DNA of 64,000 bases, taken from Botrytis cinerea B05.10. Lineage: Eukaryota > Ascomycota > Leotiomycetes > Helotiales > Sclerotiniaceae. A program made the translations under genes and the position numbers. The stretch's first letter is position 1; each line of letters begins with the position of its first letter. Shown piece after piece: positions 36,278 to 47,467 of the stretch. The notes beneath the pieces are model-generated. The model searched no databases. It saw nothing but the letters and a program-made list of their open reading frames with translations, and was not told the origin of the DNA. The stretch spans positions 2,232,001 through 2,296,000 of the forward strand of contig NC_037316.1 of NCBI RefSeq assembly GCF_000143535.2, given 5' to 3'.

Positions 36278-36654
36278 GCGTGAGGGGTGGTGTGGTATGG
36301 GTTGGGATGTATAGTATGGGTATGGGATGAGCTGTATGGTATAGTATATATGTCGTGTCTACCAGACTATTGGCCTGCAAACTTGGGCGCGATCTGCATG
36401 GTTCTCTTGAGTTGATGCTGGCGGGATCGGGGAGGGTATGTATCGTGTGCTTTGCTTTGCTTCTTGGTTATGTCATGGTGAGTACCTTGTGCTCGGAAGG
36501 GGCTGGGAGCTTCCGGTCACGGGTGTTGGGATTCTCGGTATGGTGTTGGGGCTGCTACTGGACTGGTTGAGAGGGTGGGGCTGAGTAGATGTAAGGAGTG
36601 CGGGGACCTACAGGTTGTTCTAACGGCGGGCGGGGCGACCGTTGTCGTTTGTTT

Positions 36655-36736
36655 GGGAGGATTGGAGGATTGGAGGATTGGAGGGGATTGAGGCAATTGA
36701 GGCAATTGAGGCAATTGATTGATTGATTGATTGATT
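36655..36736. repeat. Compound GGAGGATT / AATTGAGGC / ATTG repeat
   Basis: Three consecutive arrays with drifting unit: GGATTGGA, then CAATTGAGG, then GATT. Confidence 0.8.
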
Positions 36737-37485
36737 ATTACTTACTCGAGTAGGTGGTACCGTATATACATAGCTCGTTCGTTTCGGTTCGTCTATTCGG
36801 GCTCGGACGGTAGGTTATGATATTCTTCATACGTATATACACACATATGCATCCGGTGGGTGAATGGATGAATAGATAAATGGACAAAAGCAGTAAGCCA
36901 AACTTCACCACTGACGCCTGGTGAAACGGAAGTGTGCCTATGTTTCCTTCATTCGGCTTGCTCGTATACAATTAGCAGATATCATTTCCCGATTCTCAAG
37001 GTGTGAATCGGATATTTCAAGGTTCCCGCCTCGCTCCAGACTAGGGAATGTGAGAAGCGCATGATTGCTACGTGGGCAATTGAAAACAAGAAGCCTCATG
37101 GCGACCCAAAGAGTGGCTTGGTTTTATGGTTTTTTTAGGTTCATGCCCAACGAGACGGTCATTGAGTGTTGGATGAGACGGGCTGTTTTAGGATGTGATT
37201 ACGAACGAGGACATGATGCTATTGTTCAAAGGAGGTCGAACATCAGTTGATACTTGGTGTCATGGTTTGGGGGAACAGATAGGTGTATCGTGTATCGTGT
37301 ATCGTGTATCACTAGATGCGTATAAAGCATAGAACGCTATATGGATGTGTGTTGGGAAGTACACCTACGTCCTGCCTCTACCTCTTACCTAGGTCGTCGT
37401 ACGATGCTATGTGTGGTAGCTGGTGAGTTGTAACACCGTTTGGAATGAATTCCCGTGGTCACCAAGGGAGCTTGTGTTTCGTGTT

Positions 37486-37520
37486 GAGATTCGAGATTCG
37501 AGATTCGAGATTCGAGATTC
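37486..37520. repeat. Heptamer repeat, five copies of GAGATTC
   Basis: Five perfect 7-nt units. A GTATCGT repeat lies about 190 bp upstream, at 37274-37311. Confidence 0.85.
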
Positions 37521-38709
37521 GAGCGGAGTGTGAGAGCGGATCGGCATTGTAGAGAGATGTATTTGCAACGATGAAAGTATGGCGAGTACTCCACAGTACG
37601 TATGTATGTGTGTCCCGATGATATACATAACCTTGTCATTGTCATTGTTACTGTCATTGCCATTGTACCAGACTCGGGCGTTCAATATATAAAAAAAAGT
37701 GAGGCAATTCAAGAGAAAAGAGGGAAAAGAAAAGATCACAATAAGAGACAACCAGTGGGGAAGGAGGAGAACAGCGAAGAGGATCCAAGTTCGTCATTCC
37801 AAAACAAAAACTCCCCATCGTATCGTGTTCCTGAAATTCCGGGTGTTGTCATCCACCTACTCCATACCTACCTACACCTACCTATACCGACCTAGTCAGT
37901 CCTGTTTCCCTATGCCACCTCATATATATTTCTGGGGGAAAATACAACTCAAACGCAAACTCAAACTCAACCACATCCATATCCATATCCACATCCACCT
38001 GTCCTGTCCTGTCCTGTCCATTCAGATCCATACCAATCCATACCAATCCAGACTCGTATCCACTCATCCACTCACTCACACACTGCATTGATGCATGTGC
38101 ATCATACACACAGCAAATAATGAGACGGTATTTTATCTTCTTGTTTTCCCACGTTCCTTCAATTTGAATTGATCAAAAAAAAGTGTACAGCCTTCTTTTT
38201 CTCTCTTTGCATTGCATCGCATCGCATCTTTTTATCCCTTTTCTATTCTGAAAGTATACATCCCTATCGATCTCTACAATTCTTTTGGGCGCATGATATG
38301 TGATACGAATAAGGCAGGGGCGCAATTCAACAGGTTGATCTTATTCACGACCTCGTCAAGAAAGTTCCAATAAATATCGACGTCAATATCTCCGAATAGA
38401 ATACTTTTCTTCGCCTCTCCTGCTTTGCTTGCATGCTTCGTTGAATTTAATGATACCCTTTCTTCTCAAGACATTGAGAAAGCATCGTCTGTCTTCTCTT
38501 CTTCTTTTTACCGGATAGCTGCTTGCTACACTGCACAATCAATTCTACTCCGTACAGTCATCTTACCAGCCTACCGAATCATTGATGTGACCTTGTTGAA
38601 AATCTTCTACTGTTATCCTTCTAGGGTGTTACTTCTTTTCCGCAGACGTAGGAATCGATTCTCTTTGCACAACACTTCAATTCGAGTGTACTGACGTGTA
38701 TCCCAGTTT

Positions 38710-41013
38710 ATGGGAAAATACTGGCTCAAATTTGCGAGAAGGATGATGGCACAAACGGAGCCAGGTTCGCCGGAATCGAACGATCATAAAATATCTTGGT
38801 TTCGGAAGCTCATATTTCCCAAGAAGGGTGAAAATCACACACCGCCGAGTTCTCCACCGAATGAAGCTCGACCGCCAGGATTGGGTCGTCGACTTTCGAG
38901 AAGGGTTGTCCCTGGGCTTCCAAGAGCGGGCACCTTTAAAAGACAACAATCCGAGCTGAGAGATAGATTAGAGCCAGTCAAGCCAAATCATGATGAACGG
39001 CGGACAGCTTCAGTCGATCGTCGACTTAATAACTCGCATCGTTCGTCATCAGCTGCTATAAATCGTGGACCAAGAACCAGCGCGCCTGAATTTTTAGAAA
39101 GAGTGGAAACGATCGATAAGACATTTGACAATGTATCTGTGCGACCACCTACAGCAACGACAAATGAACATGAGAACGAATCTCAAGAGTATGTGGATGT
39201 TTCAAAAGAGGAGAAGCAGGGCTCACATATCGAAGAGCAATCAATATCCACAGATACATTCGATGAAACAATACTTGAGGAGCTGGAAAAGAAATGGATT
39301 TTGAATCTGAGCATGCATTTTCGAGATAAATCTAAGAGAGAGAAGTTCTTTGTTACTTACGCAGAATCACCAACACATTGGCGGAGAGTTACAATTTCCC
39401 TGGATTATAGAAATGCGCCGAGTAATTCATTGGAGGAGGAACTACAAAGGACAAGGTTCCAAAGAGACAAAAGTGCCCGCATATATGAGGCGATCCGGGA
39501 ATCACTCCAGGACATACAATTTTACGATACTGTGACAAATCTCAAGTTAGAAACACAGGATGAACGGCTTCACGTTCATGTTGTGGAAGATCTCTCCGAA
39601 GTTATTAATTTTCCTCCTATAAAGGCTCTTGATCACCTTCCGTGTCGCAGATTTCTAGAAGCGGAGCTTGAATTTGATTCTCATCTATCTGGGTTCGTCT
39701 ACAAAGTTACCGTGGCCGGCCAAGTTTTTATCAAAAAGGAAATTCCAGGACCAGATCAAGTGGACGAATTTTTGTATGAGATTAATGCCCTTCATCAACT
39801 TTCTGGGTCTCATAGTGTTATTCAGTTTGGTGGCGTGGTACTTGATAATGAAGCAAAATGCGTAAAAGGACTTCTTATTAGCTTCGCTGAACAGGGTGCA
39901 TTAATTGATGTTATTTATGATGGCGATAATGGGATTCCTTGGGCACGACGGGAACGTTGGGCCAAACAGATTGTTCATGGGCTTTCCGAGATTCACGAGG
40001 CGGGTTTTGTTCAAGGAGATTTCACACTATCGAATATTGTTATAGACGGGGATGATAATGCGAAAATAATCGATATCAACCGAAGAGGATGCCCAGTTGG
40101 ATGGGAACCTCCGGAAGTTGCTGAGTTAATAGCAAGCAACCAGAGGATTTCGATGTATATAGGCGTCAAATCCGATTTGTATCAACTTGGGATGGTTCTC
40201 TACGCCTTGGCTACTCAACATGATGAGCCGGAGACTCAGAGACCGTTGAAACTATCGGATTTCCCTCCTGATGTGCCGAAATATTTCCGGGAAGTTTGTG
40301 GTCGTTGTCTTAGCGATGATCCACGAAATCGATCACAAGCTGCTGCTCTGCTGGACATTTTTCCAGATATTGATGAGTATCATGGTGCATATGATGGTCA
40401 ATCACCAACTCCAATTGTGATTGATGTTAGGCATGCCGATGAAGGGGAGCTTTTGGTCACTGTTCATGATAATAACGATAGGCGAGATAGCATTTCTGAT
40501 ATACATGACTACGATGTACCAGAAAGGGGCCGGTCACGATCTAAACCTTATTCACCACCATTCATCTCATCCAGATCACCAGATGCGGCATTTACATACT
40601 TAAATACACAGGATATCAGGCCATCGCAAATCCAATTACCCTCATCCACTTCCGGTTCTGATTATACGCATGATCCAATCGATCGACAATATAATTACCA
40701 AAACACATCAACCATAGAAAATTCAACCTTAGAAACTCGACAGGAACAAAATTCAGAACGCCCTTCATATTCAGAAAATGATAAAACAGATATTCAACCC
40801 AATTCAACGACAGAACCGCGAACCACAGTAGCGACAAATAATATATCAATGGCATTTGCGGGGGATTTAGCACACATTGGAACAGGTGTTGATAGTGCAC
40901 ATATGGGAACACTTTTTGGGGCGGTCAATTTAGATGATGATGATTTAACGATAGATAATGATGGGAATGGCGTTTTGTTTATGACGTCGGAAGAAAAGAT
41001 GGCAGTTTCATAG
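38710..41013 (+). CDS. Protein kinase-like protein of filamentous ascomycetes
   Basis: Single-exon frame of 767 aa. The N-terminal 180 residues are basic and Ser/Pro-rich. A fungal-specific region (about 190-310) of unknown function follows. A kinase-like fold spans about 325-555. The ATP-site Lys candidate lies in VFIKKE (about 342). The catalytic loop reads VQGDFTLSN in place of HRDxxxxN, keeping the Asp (about 437) and the Asn. The metal-binding motif reads DIN instead of DFG (about 455), and WEPPEV stands for the APE motif. The C-terminal 200 residues are Ser/Asp-rich and disordered. The key charged residues are present, so activity is possible, but the His of HRD and the Phe and Gly of DFG are missing. 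No pathway can be assigned. Confidence 0.8.
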   Translation: MGKYWLKFARRMMAQTEPGSPESNDHKISWFRKLIFPKKGENHTPPSSPPNEARPPGLGRRLSRRVVPGLPRAGTFKRQQSELRDRLEPVKPNHDERRTASVDRRLNNSHRSSSAAINRGPRTSAPEFLERVETIDKTFDNVSVRPPTATTNEHENESQEYVDVSKEEKQGSHIEEQSISTDTFDETILEELEKKWILNLSMHFRDKSKREKFFVTYAESPTHWRRVTISLDYRNAPSNSLEEELQRTRFQRDKSARIYEAIRESLQDIQFYDTVTNLKLETQDERLHVHVVEDLSEVINFPPIKALDHLPCRRFLEAELEFDSHLSGFVYKVTVAGQVFIKKEIPGPDQVDEFLYEINALHQLSGSHSVIQFGGVVLDNEAKCVKGLLISFAEQGALIDVIYDGDNGIPWARRERWAKQIVHGLSEIHEAGFVQGDFTLSNIVIDGDDNAKIIDINRRGCPVGWEPPEVAELIASNQRISMYIGVKSDLYQLGMVLYALATQHDEPETQRPLKLSDFPPDVPKYFREVCGRCLSDDPRNRSQAAALLDIFPDIDEYHGAYDGQSPTPIVIDVRHADEGELLVTVHDNNDRRDSISDIHDYDVPERGRSRSKPYSPPFISSRSPDAAFTYLNTQDIRPSQIQLPSSTSGSDYTHDPIDRQYNYQNTSTIENSTLETRQEQNSERPSYSENDKTDIQPNSTTEPRTTVATNNISMAFAGDLAHIGTGVDSAHMGTLFGAVNLDDDDLTIDNDGNGVLFMTSEEKMAVS

Positions 41014-41129
41014 CTAGCATAAGGATGGAGTGAGACCTCGGGAGGCAAATATGCTTTGGATAAATCTTTTTGAGCAGCTGGCATAATGAACTTTTTCCCT
41101 TCGAATGGATTGCATGTGCTATTTTGGGA

Positions 41130-41432
41130 TCAAAAGCTTTTGGGTGGTGGATGGGAATAGGTATTCTGTTTCGGAAATGCACGATGTCCGGAATGTGAAG
41201 GGGACTGCAACGGGCTAGATTCGACCAATTCGATGAAGGATGAGGTCACTATCGAACCTGAAACCCTTTCGTCTTTCTTTTTAACATGGTTAATGTAGCC
41301 GCCTTCCGCAATATCAATCTCGATACCTATGTCTATATTTCTTTCCTCCAAATTGTCCACAATACCTTCGGGTCCGTGATCGGCTACGGAGGGCTCCGCC
41401 CAACAAGCTAACGTGGCTAGCATGAAGATCAT
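41130..41432 (-). CDS. Candidate small secreted protein, unsupported by homology
   Basis: A 100-aa ATG-to-stop frame on the strand opposite the kinase-like gene, starting 117 bp beyond that gene's stop codon on the plus strand. The first 12 residues are hydrophobic (MIFMLATLACWA), followed by Glu-Pro, so a short signal peptide is possible. The rest is hydrophilic, with only the one Cys near the N terminus. I recognise no family. It may instead be a chance frame in the 3' region of the kinase-like gene. No intron is needed to read it. Its start shares a putative divergent promoter with the purine permease. Confidence 0.3.
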   Translation of the reverse strand: MIFMLATLACWAEPSVADHGPEGIVDNLEERNIDIGIEIDIAEGGYINHVKKKDERVSGSIVTSSFIELVESSPLQSPSHSGHRAFPKQNTYSHPPPKSF

Positions 41433-42337
41433 TGGATTTCTATTGGATTTCTTGACCCCAGTCGTAATCCGACGGATTGGGGGGGATGATAACCAGTGCG
41501 ATAAGAGCTTATCAATCCAATTGTATTACTCGATTAGAATAGCTTTTTGTATCTTTAAACTTTTTCTCTTACGGCTCGACAAATGTCAGTGTTGGGTTTC
41601 CTTATCGCCACGAATGCAGATGTGGTCAAGCTGCGCGAGCTGCGAGCTACGGTAAGGGGCGGACTCCATTTTTTTCTGTTGCATGTGGGAACTGGGAGTC
41701 CAGATTGAGGGTTTTTGTGAAATTGTGAGAATTGTGACTGGGTTTGGGGGGAGAACAGATGGGGGGTGTGGGTGAGTATCTACGCGTGGAGAAAGAAATT
41801 TGATGAGTGGGTGGTGATTACCTAGTGTGTAAGATACTAGATTAACCTATTATTGTGAGCTGAGCGAGCTGCTACCTCTGAGATGATATGATATGATATG
41901 GGCTTGGTCGGAATTGCAAAGCGCAGAATTCATTTTCTCGGGATTTCCGTCCGGAGTGGAAGTGGACGTCTCCGATTTTTTCCTCGGTGGTTCATTTAGA
42001 CGCATATTTATCGTCGCTCGCTGTGGTTGGTGTTGGGTGGAGAGGATATATAGAGTTGAAGATCCTCTTTTTCCTTCATTACTATCATTCGGTTTTGTTC
42101 TGTTGTGTCCTGTTGTTTGCATTGCATTCATTGCATTTATCGTTCAATTGCGTTCCATTGCGTTTAATTATTTGAACTCGAAAACGATCTAGTAACTATC
42201 TAGCTTGGTGTTTTGATTTTGACTTTGAGATCGTCGTCAAAAAAGCTACCTACGCGAGTATTAACCTTACTTAAACGCAACGCAACCTCGAAATTAGTTC
42301 ATCGATATTCGACGAGTGTGTCGCGGAAAGATATAAA
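41433..42337. promoter_or_regulatory. Upstream region of the purine permease
   Basis: About 0.9 kb without a supported gene before the permease ATG. It carries a palindromic GATA site (41500-41513, listed separately), a GATAT/ATGAT microsatellite at about 41883-41899 and a TATATAG box near 42049. The last 300 bp are probably 5' leader. Confidence 0.4.
41500..41513. promoter_or_regulatory. Palindromic GATA-factor site pair
   Basis: GATAAGAGCTTATC contains two head-to-head HGATAR sites (CGATAA on one strand, TGATAA on the other). A third TGATAA begins 13 bp before it, at 41487. In Aspergillus, purine permease genes such as uapA and uapC are induced under nitrogen limitation by the GATA factor AreA, so a site cluster upstream of this permease fits. 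It lies about 825 bp from the ATG. No match to the UaY consensus (TCGG-N6-CCGA) was found nearby. Confidence 0.4.
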
Positions 42338-44289
42338 ATGGCGGTTACGATTGATAGCGGACCGCAGGATGGACCGGATAGAATTGTGTCTGAGAACTCG
42401 AGGGAGAGGACGATGGGAGAGAGATTGCGGGGGACTGTGAGGGCTTTTACGACCAAGGAGGGGCTGGTGGGGAATTATGATTATGGTAGGTTTGAATTGG
42501 GGATGGGATATTCTTTCATCTCGTCCCTCCTGTCCCGATTACCTCATGAATGATGAAGCTCCAATCTCATCTTCACGAATGATTCCAAAGCTAAATAATC
42601 ATAGCCTTCCTCTTTAAACCCAATCTTCCTTTCATGAAGAAATCCAAAAGACGAGCTCCTTTCTTCGGCCTCCAAGATCGTATGCCAGTTTTACTAGGTC
42701 TTCTTCTCGGATTTCAACATGCTCTATCTATGTTAGCTGGTATTATTACCCCTCCTATCCTTATAGCCGGGTCCGCATATTTCGACACGGAAACTACTCA
42801 ATATCTCGTTTCTACTTCTCTGATTGTATCGGGTCTTCTATCTGCGGTTCAGATCACTCGGTTCAAGGTCATGAAAACACCTTATTATATTGGTACGGGG
42901 TTGATTTCGGTCGTGGGTACTTCGTTTGCTATCATCCCTCTGGCTTCAAAGGGGTTCTCACAAATGTACGCAAATGGTATGTGTAAAACGGCGGAAGATG
43001 GAACACCATTACCTTGTCCAGAGGGATATGGTGCATTACTTGGAACCGCATCTTTATGTGCCCTTCTCGAAATAGGACTCTCGTTTATGACACCTAAACT
43101 TCTGAAGAAACTTTTCCCACCGATTGTTACGGGTCCCACGGTTATGCTAATTGGTGTTTCGCTTATTCTAACGGGATTGGAAGGTTGGGCTGGGGGAAGC
43201 GGAACTTGTATGTCGAGGCCTACTTCGGGGGATTACATGTTTTGCCCTTCTAATGCTGCACCACATCCGCTTCCTTGGGGGTCTGCTGAGTTTATTGGTC
43301 TTGGTTTCTCGGTCTTCATCACTATTATCATTTGCGAACGTTTCGGATCACCAATCATGAAATCTCTCGCTGTTGTTCTCGGTCTTTTGGTCGGTTGCAT
43401 TATCGCAGCTGCATGTGGCTATTTCGACAGCAGTGGAATTACAGCAGCTCCAGCCGCATCTTTTATCTGGGTTAAAACTTTCCCATTGAGCGTCTACGGT
43501 CCTTTCATATTACCTCTTCTAGCCATCTACCTGATCCTAATGATGGAAGCTATTGGCGACATAACTGCCACCTGCGATGTATCTCGTCTCCAAGTCGACG
43601 GTGTTCTCTTCGATTCGCGTATTCAAGGAGGTGTTCTCGCAGATGGTCTTAACGGCATGTTAGCCGGGCTCTGCACAATCACCCCCATGTCAACCTTTGC
43701 TCAAAACAACGGCGTCATCGCCTTAACACGTTGCGCCAACCGCAAAGCCGGCTTTGCAGCATGCTTTTTTCTCGTCGTCATGGGCGTCTTTGCCAAATTC
43801 GCAGCGGCCATCACGTCGATTCCAGATGCGGTTCTAGGCGGCATGACGACTTTCCTCTTTGCGAGTGTAGCGGTCTCGGGCTTGAGAATTATCTCAACAG
43901 TGCCGTTTACAAGGAGAACGAGATTTATCTTGACGGCTAGTTTGGCGCTGGGATATGGAGCGACGCTCGTGCCAACGTGGTTTTCGTATGTTTTCACGTA
44001 TACGGGGGACAATAAGGCGAAGGCGGGGTTCTTTGATGCGATTGTTTTGGTGATGGAGACGGGCTTTGCGGTCACGGCGTTTGTGGCTGTGGCGTTGAAT
44101 TTGGGGTTGCCGGAGGAGGATGAGGATGAGGAGGTGGAGAGTTTGGCGGGGGATTTGGGGGAAAGAGAAGCGGAGGAGAGGGCGTTGGAGGGGAGGGAAC
44201 TGGGGACGATGGGGGAACACGGCAGTGGGAGTGGAAGTTTTGAGATGGGGAAGGCGGGAGAGGTGGGGCTGGGGAGGGAGGGGAAATAA
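42338..44289 (+). CDS. Uric acid-xanthine permease of the NAT/NCS2 family (UapA/UapC-like)
   Basis: Two exons, 42338-42485 and 42605-44289, give 610 aa. The protein has a hydrophilic N terminus of about 65 residues, then about 14 membrane segments. Family landmarks are the QH motif in the first helix (LLLGFQHALSM), the EAIGD motif in the eighth, and the NAT signature in helix 10, QNNGVIALTR. In Aspergillus UapA, these Glu and Gln residues bind the purine. The C-terminal cytoplasmic tail is long, acidic and Gly-rich, at about 85 residues, and holds several Glu-Glu pairs, which may affect turnover. The transporter takes up uric acid and xanthine with protons across the plasma membrane as nitrogen sources. 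I cannot separate UapA from UapC by eye, so no symbol is given. Confidence 0.94.
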
Positions 44290-45051
44290 TTTAACCTGAG
44301 AGCGTTTTTGAATATTGCGTCGGATTCGTTTATGTGTGTTTTGTGGAAAATATTGGATAGTGATGGGATGGGATCTGGAAAAGGAGTTTGGAGGGCGGGT
44401 AAAATCGAATCTAGTGCATGAGAGAGAGGGTGAAAAACTATCGGTTTGGAAATACTGTGTAGAGCTAAGCGAAAACAAGCTGCTGGCTGGGATTAAGAGG
44501 CTTATGAATAGGAACTATAATATAATGATCACTTAACTGTATGTTTAATGTCATATTGGGCTTTTGCTTTGCTTCGGTGTGGAGAGAATGATGTGAATGG
44601 GGTGAATGAGGTTTTAGTTTTACGTCTGAAACTTCATTTAGTTATTGTGAGTATACATGTATTGTATTGTATTATATTATATTATATTAACCATGTTATA
44701 TCATATTGTATGGGGATAGCTGCGGCTGATTGAAGGATGAAGAATGATTTAAGGTTGTGTCATTTATGAGATAGGTCTCAATTCATGATGATGATGGTGA
44801 TGAGAATTCATAATGGATTAAGAGTAATGGTAATACTTTGATAGTCTAGTTTCTATAGATGGGTATCGATTATATATATGGTATATGGTATATGATATAT
44901 GGTATTCAAATGTATTGAGAATCTTGGGCTAGATATGGAATGCTAGTGGAATGTAGGTAGGTGTAGATAGTTATATACCTTTTAGATATCGATTGCATCT
45001 ATAATTATCTGAATATATAATGTGCAAGTAAGTAAGTAAGTATATAGCAGG

Positions 45052-45087
<36 letters not shown>

Positions 45088-46419
45088 TACATACTTCCTC
45101 ACCATTATCATTATATATCAAAACTCTCCCCTACCCCAACAAATCTCGTACCTGCGCCCACATCCCCACACTAGAGCACCATAACCTTACCAACCTACCG
45201 ACCCTGTCCTTCCTCTCACGAACAACACAACACAACCCATTCCAACTCGAGCACACACTCTCCGGACACCCTCCCAAATCAACCCGACCGCCCATCAGAT
45301 CTGCAGGCACAGCACAAAGGACGAATTTGGAAACGTATCTGCGTCGGAGGCGCAGCCCGAAAAGGATATTTGACCGGTTGAGTAAGCACACGTCTTGTGA
45401 TGATGATTCGTGGAGCTATCTGGGATGGGGGATTGGGAGATGGAAATGGGGAATTGTGGATAGCGAGGGAGGGGGAGGGGGAGCGACGCTTCGTATTCTG
45501 ATCATGTAGATATATTCTTTTCTTGTCATCTGTCATCTGTCTGTCTGTCTGTCTATCATCCACACTTTAAGTTTAACTCTAACCCCATGAACAACTATTT
45601 TTTAGAGTTTTTTTTTTGGAGGGGGGGTTCGTCTTTTTTTTTTTTCATCGGTGCAGGATTGGATTTTATTGGTACCGAGTTTTTGCGAGCCAGCATTGCA
45701 GATGGAGGCCCCCAAGCCGCACAAGGAGTAAAGTAAATAAAGTAAGTAAGTGACAAGAACATAAGCAAGCCACGCACAAAAAACCCCAGGTATACGAAAG
45801 CAAACCCCCCCCAGAAAGAGGTACACCGGTGTATCTAACGGTTTAATTACATAAATTCCTGTGTTTCCATACGATACGATGTGTGGATGTGCAAAGCCGT
45901 CTGTCTGTCCAGTCCACTCTTACTCTTACCGTTTTCCTCTCGGTTCAATTGAGATGAGATGAGTGAGATTGGAGAAGTATATGAGTGTCAGGTATTCCCC
46001 GGATTGTTTTATTGATTTTTTTATTTTTTTGGTTCGATTTGATTGGAACTTCAATTTTTATTGTGAGAGCTGAGAGGGATGCGTATAAATACAATACTGT
46101 CGTAAAGATCCGACTGCGCTCGCTTTGAATTTTTTTGTATTATTTTTTTTTACCTACGTATATATATACTTCTATATACATACCTACGTACAGAGAGATA
46201 TTTATATCTGCTCGCCGCAGTTTCTGTTTGACATTCGTTTTACGGGGGATTCTTTTTGACATATAAAGAACGGCTTTATATTACCTCTTCACACATTTCT
46301 GCAACTGATTGCGCTCGTTGTTCCTGTTTGTGTGGGAATTTCATGATTGAATCGTTCATTAATCTGCTGTTCACTATTTATCAATTTTTCAAGTGGAAGT
46401 CCGCGCATCTTTCTTCATC
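44290..46419. other. 2.1 kb intergenic with simple repeats
   Basis: No gene is supported. It contains AAGT (45025-45041) and GACT (45052-45088) tetramer arrays, poly-T runs near 45605-45645 and a CTGT array at about 45538-45553. A TATAAATA sequence near 46084 may be a promoter element of the surface-protein gene at 46420. Confidence 0.45.
45025..45088. repeat. AAGT and GACT tetramer arrays
   Basis: Four AAGT units followed, after a short gap, by about nine GACT units. Seen directly; no function is evident. Confidence 0.8.
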
Positions 46420-47467
46420 ATGCGAGTCGTACGGATTTTGAGTCTAGTCGCGCAATCGGTGATGGTGGTGAGAGGGACATCTTTGACTTGTCAAACGCAG
46501 ATTGATCCAAGTAGTGTCAGTGTTGCTACACGCTGTAAGTTGTTTAATTTATACTTCCGTTATATTACATACATTCTGTTGGAATGTTCTAGGAGAATCA
46601 GATTAACGAATTCCATATCCAGCTCAATGGTGTACATCTCAAGTCAACACATGCGGAACCCTTTGCGGTGGTGTCACGGATGAAAATTCTTGTGATATAG
46701 TACGTATCCATCTTTTCTCCTCTCTTCCATCTCAAATCACTCTCCTTCCATACACATCTCTTCCCAAACCCTAACCCACCCCATAGACATCCCTCTGCTA
46801 CGAATGCACCTGCACATCCAACTCCTCATCTCCCGCGCTCCAGCTGTACATCTCCACAATCCCATTCTTTGTATGCGAGCAAAGATACATGAATTGTATC
46901 TTAGCCGGGGAAGACGATCCCGCTGCCCAGAAAATATGTAGAGCTATCGAAGAAGAAAATTGCGGCACGCTAGATCCAGATACTGTTTCTTCTTTCGCTT
47001 CTACTTTGCCGTCTAGATCGACAGGGATACCCACCCCCATACCTCAGATGACGTCGCAAACGGAAACGAGTACGGGTACGGAGGATCTGATAACTAGCAC
47101 GACGAAAACGGTCACGCCTACCCCGACAGGAACGACGACTGTGTGGACTACTTCTACGGCTTCTTCTGGGTCGGAAAGTTCGGGTAATGGAACGACGGGG
47201 AGTGGGAGTTCAAGTGAAAGTGCAGGTGCAAGTGCTACGCGGAGTTTGTCGTCGTCATCGGGGGTGACGGATGTTAGTAGCGGTAGTGGTAGTACTGCAA
47301 CGTCGACAGTGTCGAGGACGAGTAGTTCGGGGACGGCGACGGGAACAGCGATACGAACGAGTGCACCGAGTACTATTAGTGAGGGTGGGGCGGAGAGAAT
47401 GAGAATTGGGGCAACGCGGATGATTTGGGGTGTGTTGATGGCTGTAGGTGGATTTGGGTTCATGTGA
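46420..47467 (+). CDS. Secreted, probably GPI-anchored Cys-rich surface protein (DUF7707-like)
   Basis: Three exons, 46420-46534, 46623-46699 and 46787-47467, give 290 aa. Residues 1-19 look like a signal peptide. The next 90 residues hold about ten Cys in a pattern typical of a fungal extracellular domain I associate with DUF7707: LTCQ, QWCTSQVNTC, CGG, SCDI, CYECTC, FVCEQRYMNC. A Ser/Thr/Gly-rich stalk of about 130 residues, likely O-glycosylated, follows. A short hydrophobic tail (MIWGVLMAVGGFGFM) with small residues before it fits a GPI attachment signal. The product is probably at the plasma membrane or cell wall. The family assignment is from memory of the Cys pattern and is less certain than the secretion call. 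Confidence 0.82.

Larger units (their letters stand above)
34854..38709. other. 3.9 kb gene-free zone dense in microsatellites
   Basis: Contains many separate simple repeats (GGAT, TG/AC, GCTGT, TATAT, TTCTA, GTAT, GAGGAGT, GGATT, GTATC, GAGATTC; the main ones are listed). Reading frames here are repeat-encoded. The right part, from about 37.7 kb, is pyrimidine-rich and is probably the promoter and leader of the kinase-like gene at 38710. I see no transposase, reverse transcriptase or RNA gene. Confidence 0.6.

Noticed and set aside
43894..44478. 194-aa minus-strand frame opposite the permease C terminus
   Set aside because: Antisense shadow of the Gly/Glu-rich permease tail, with no recognisable protein.
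45131..45391. 86-aa minus-strand Cys-rich frame
   Set aside because: It lacks a signal peptide and similarity, and overlaps other frames of equal length. It is probably chance.
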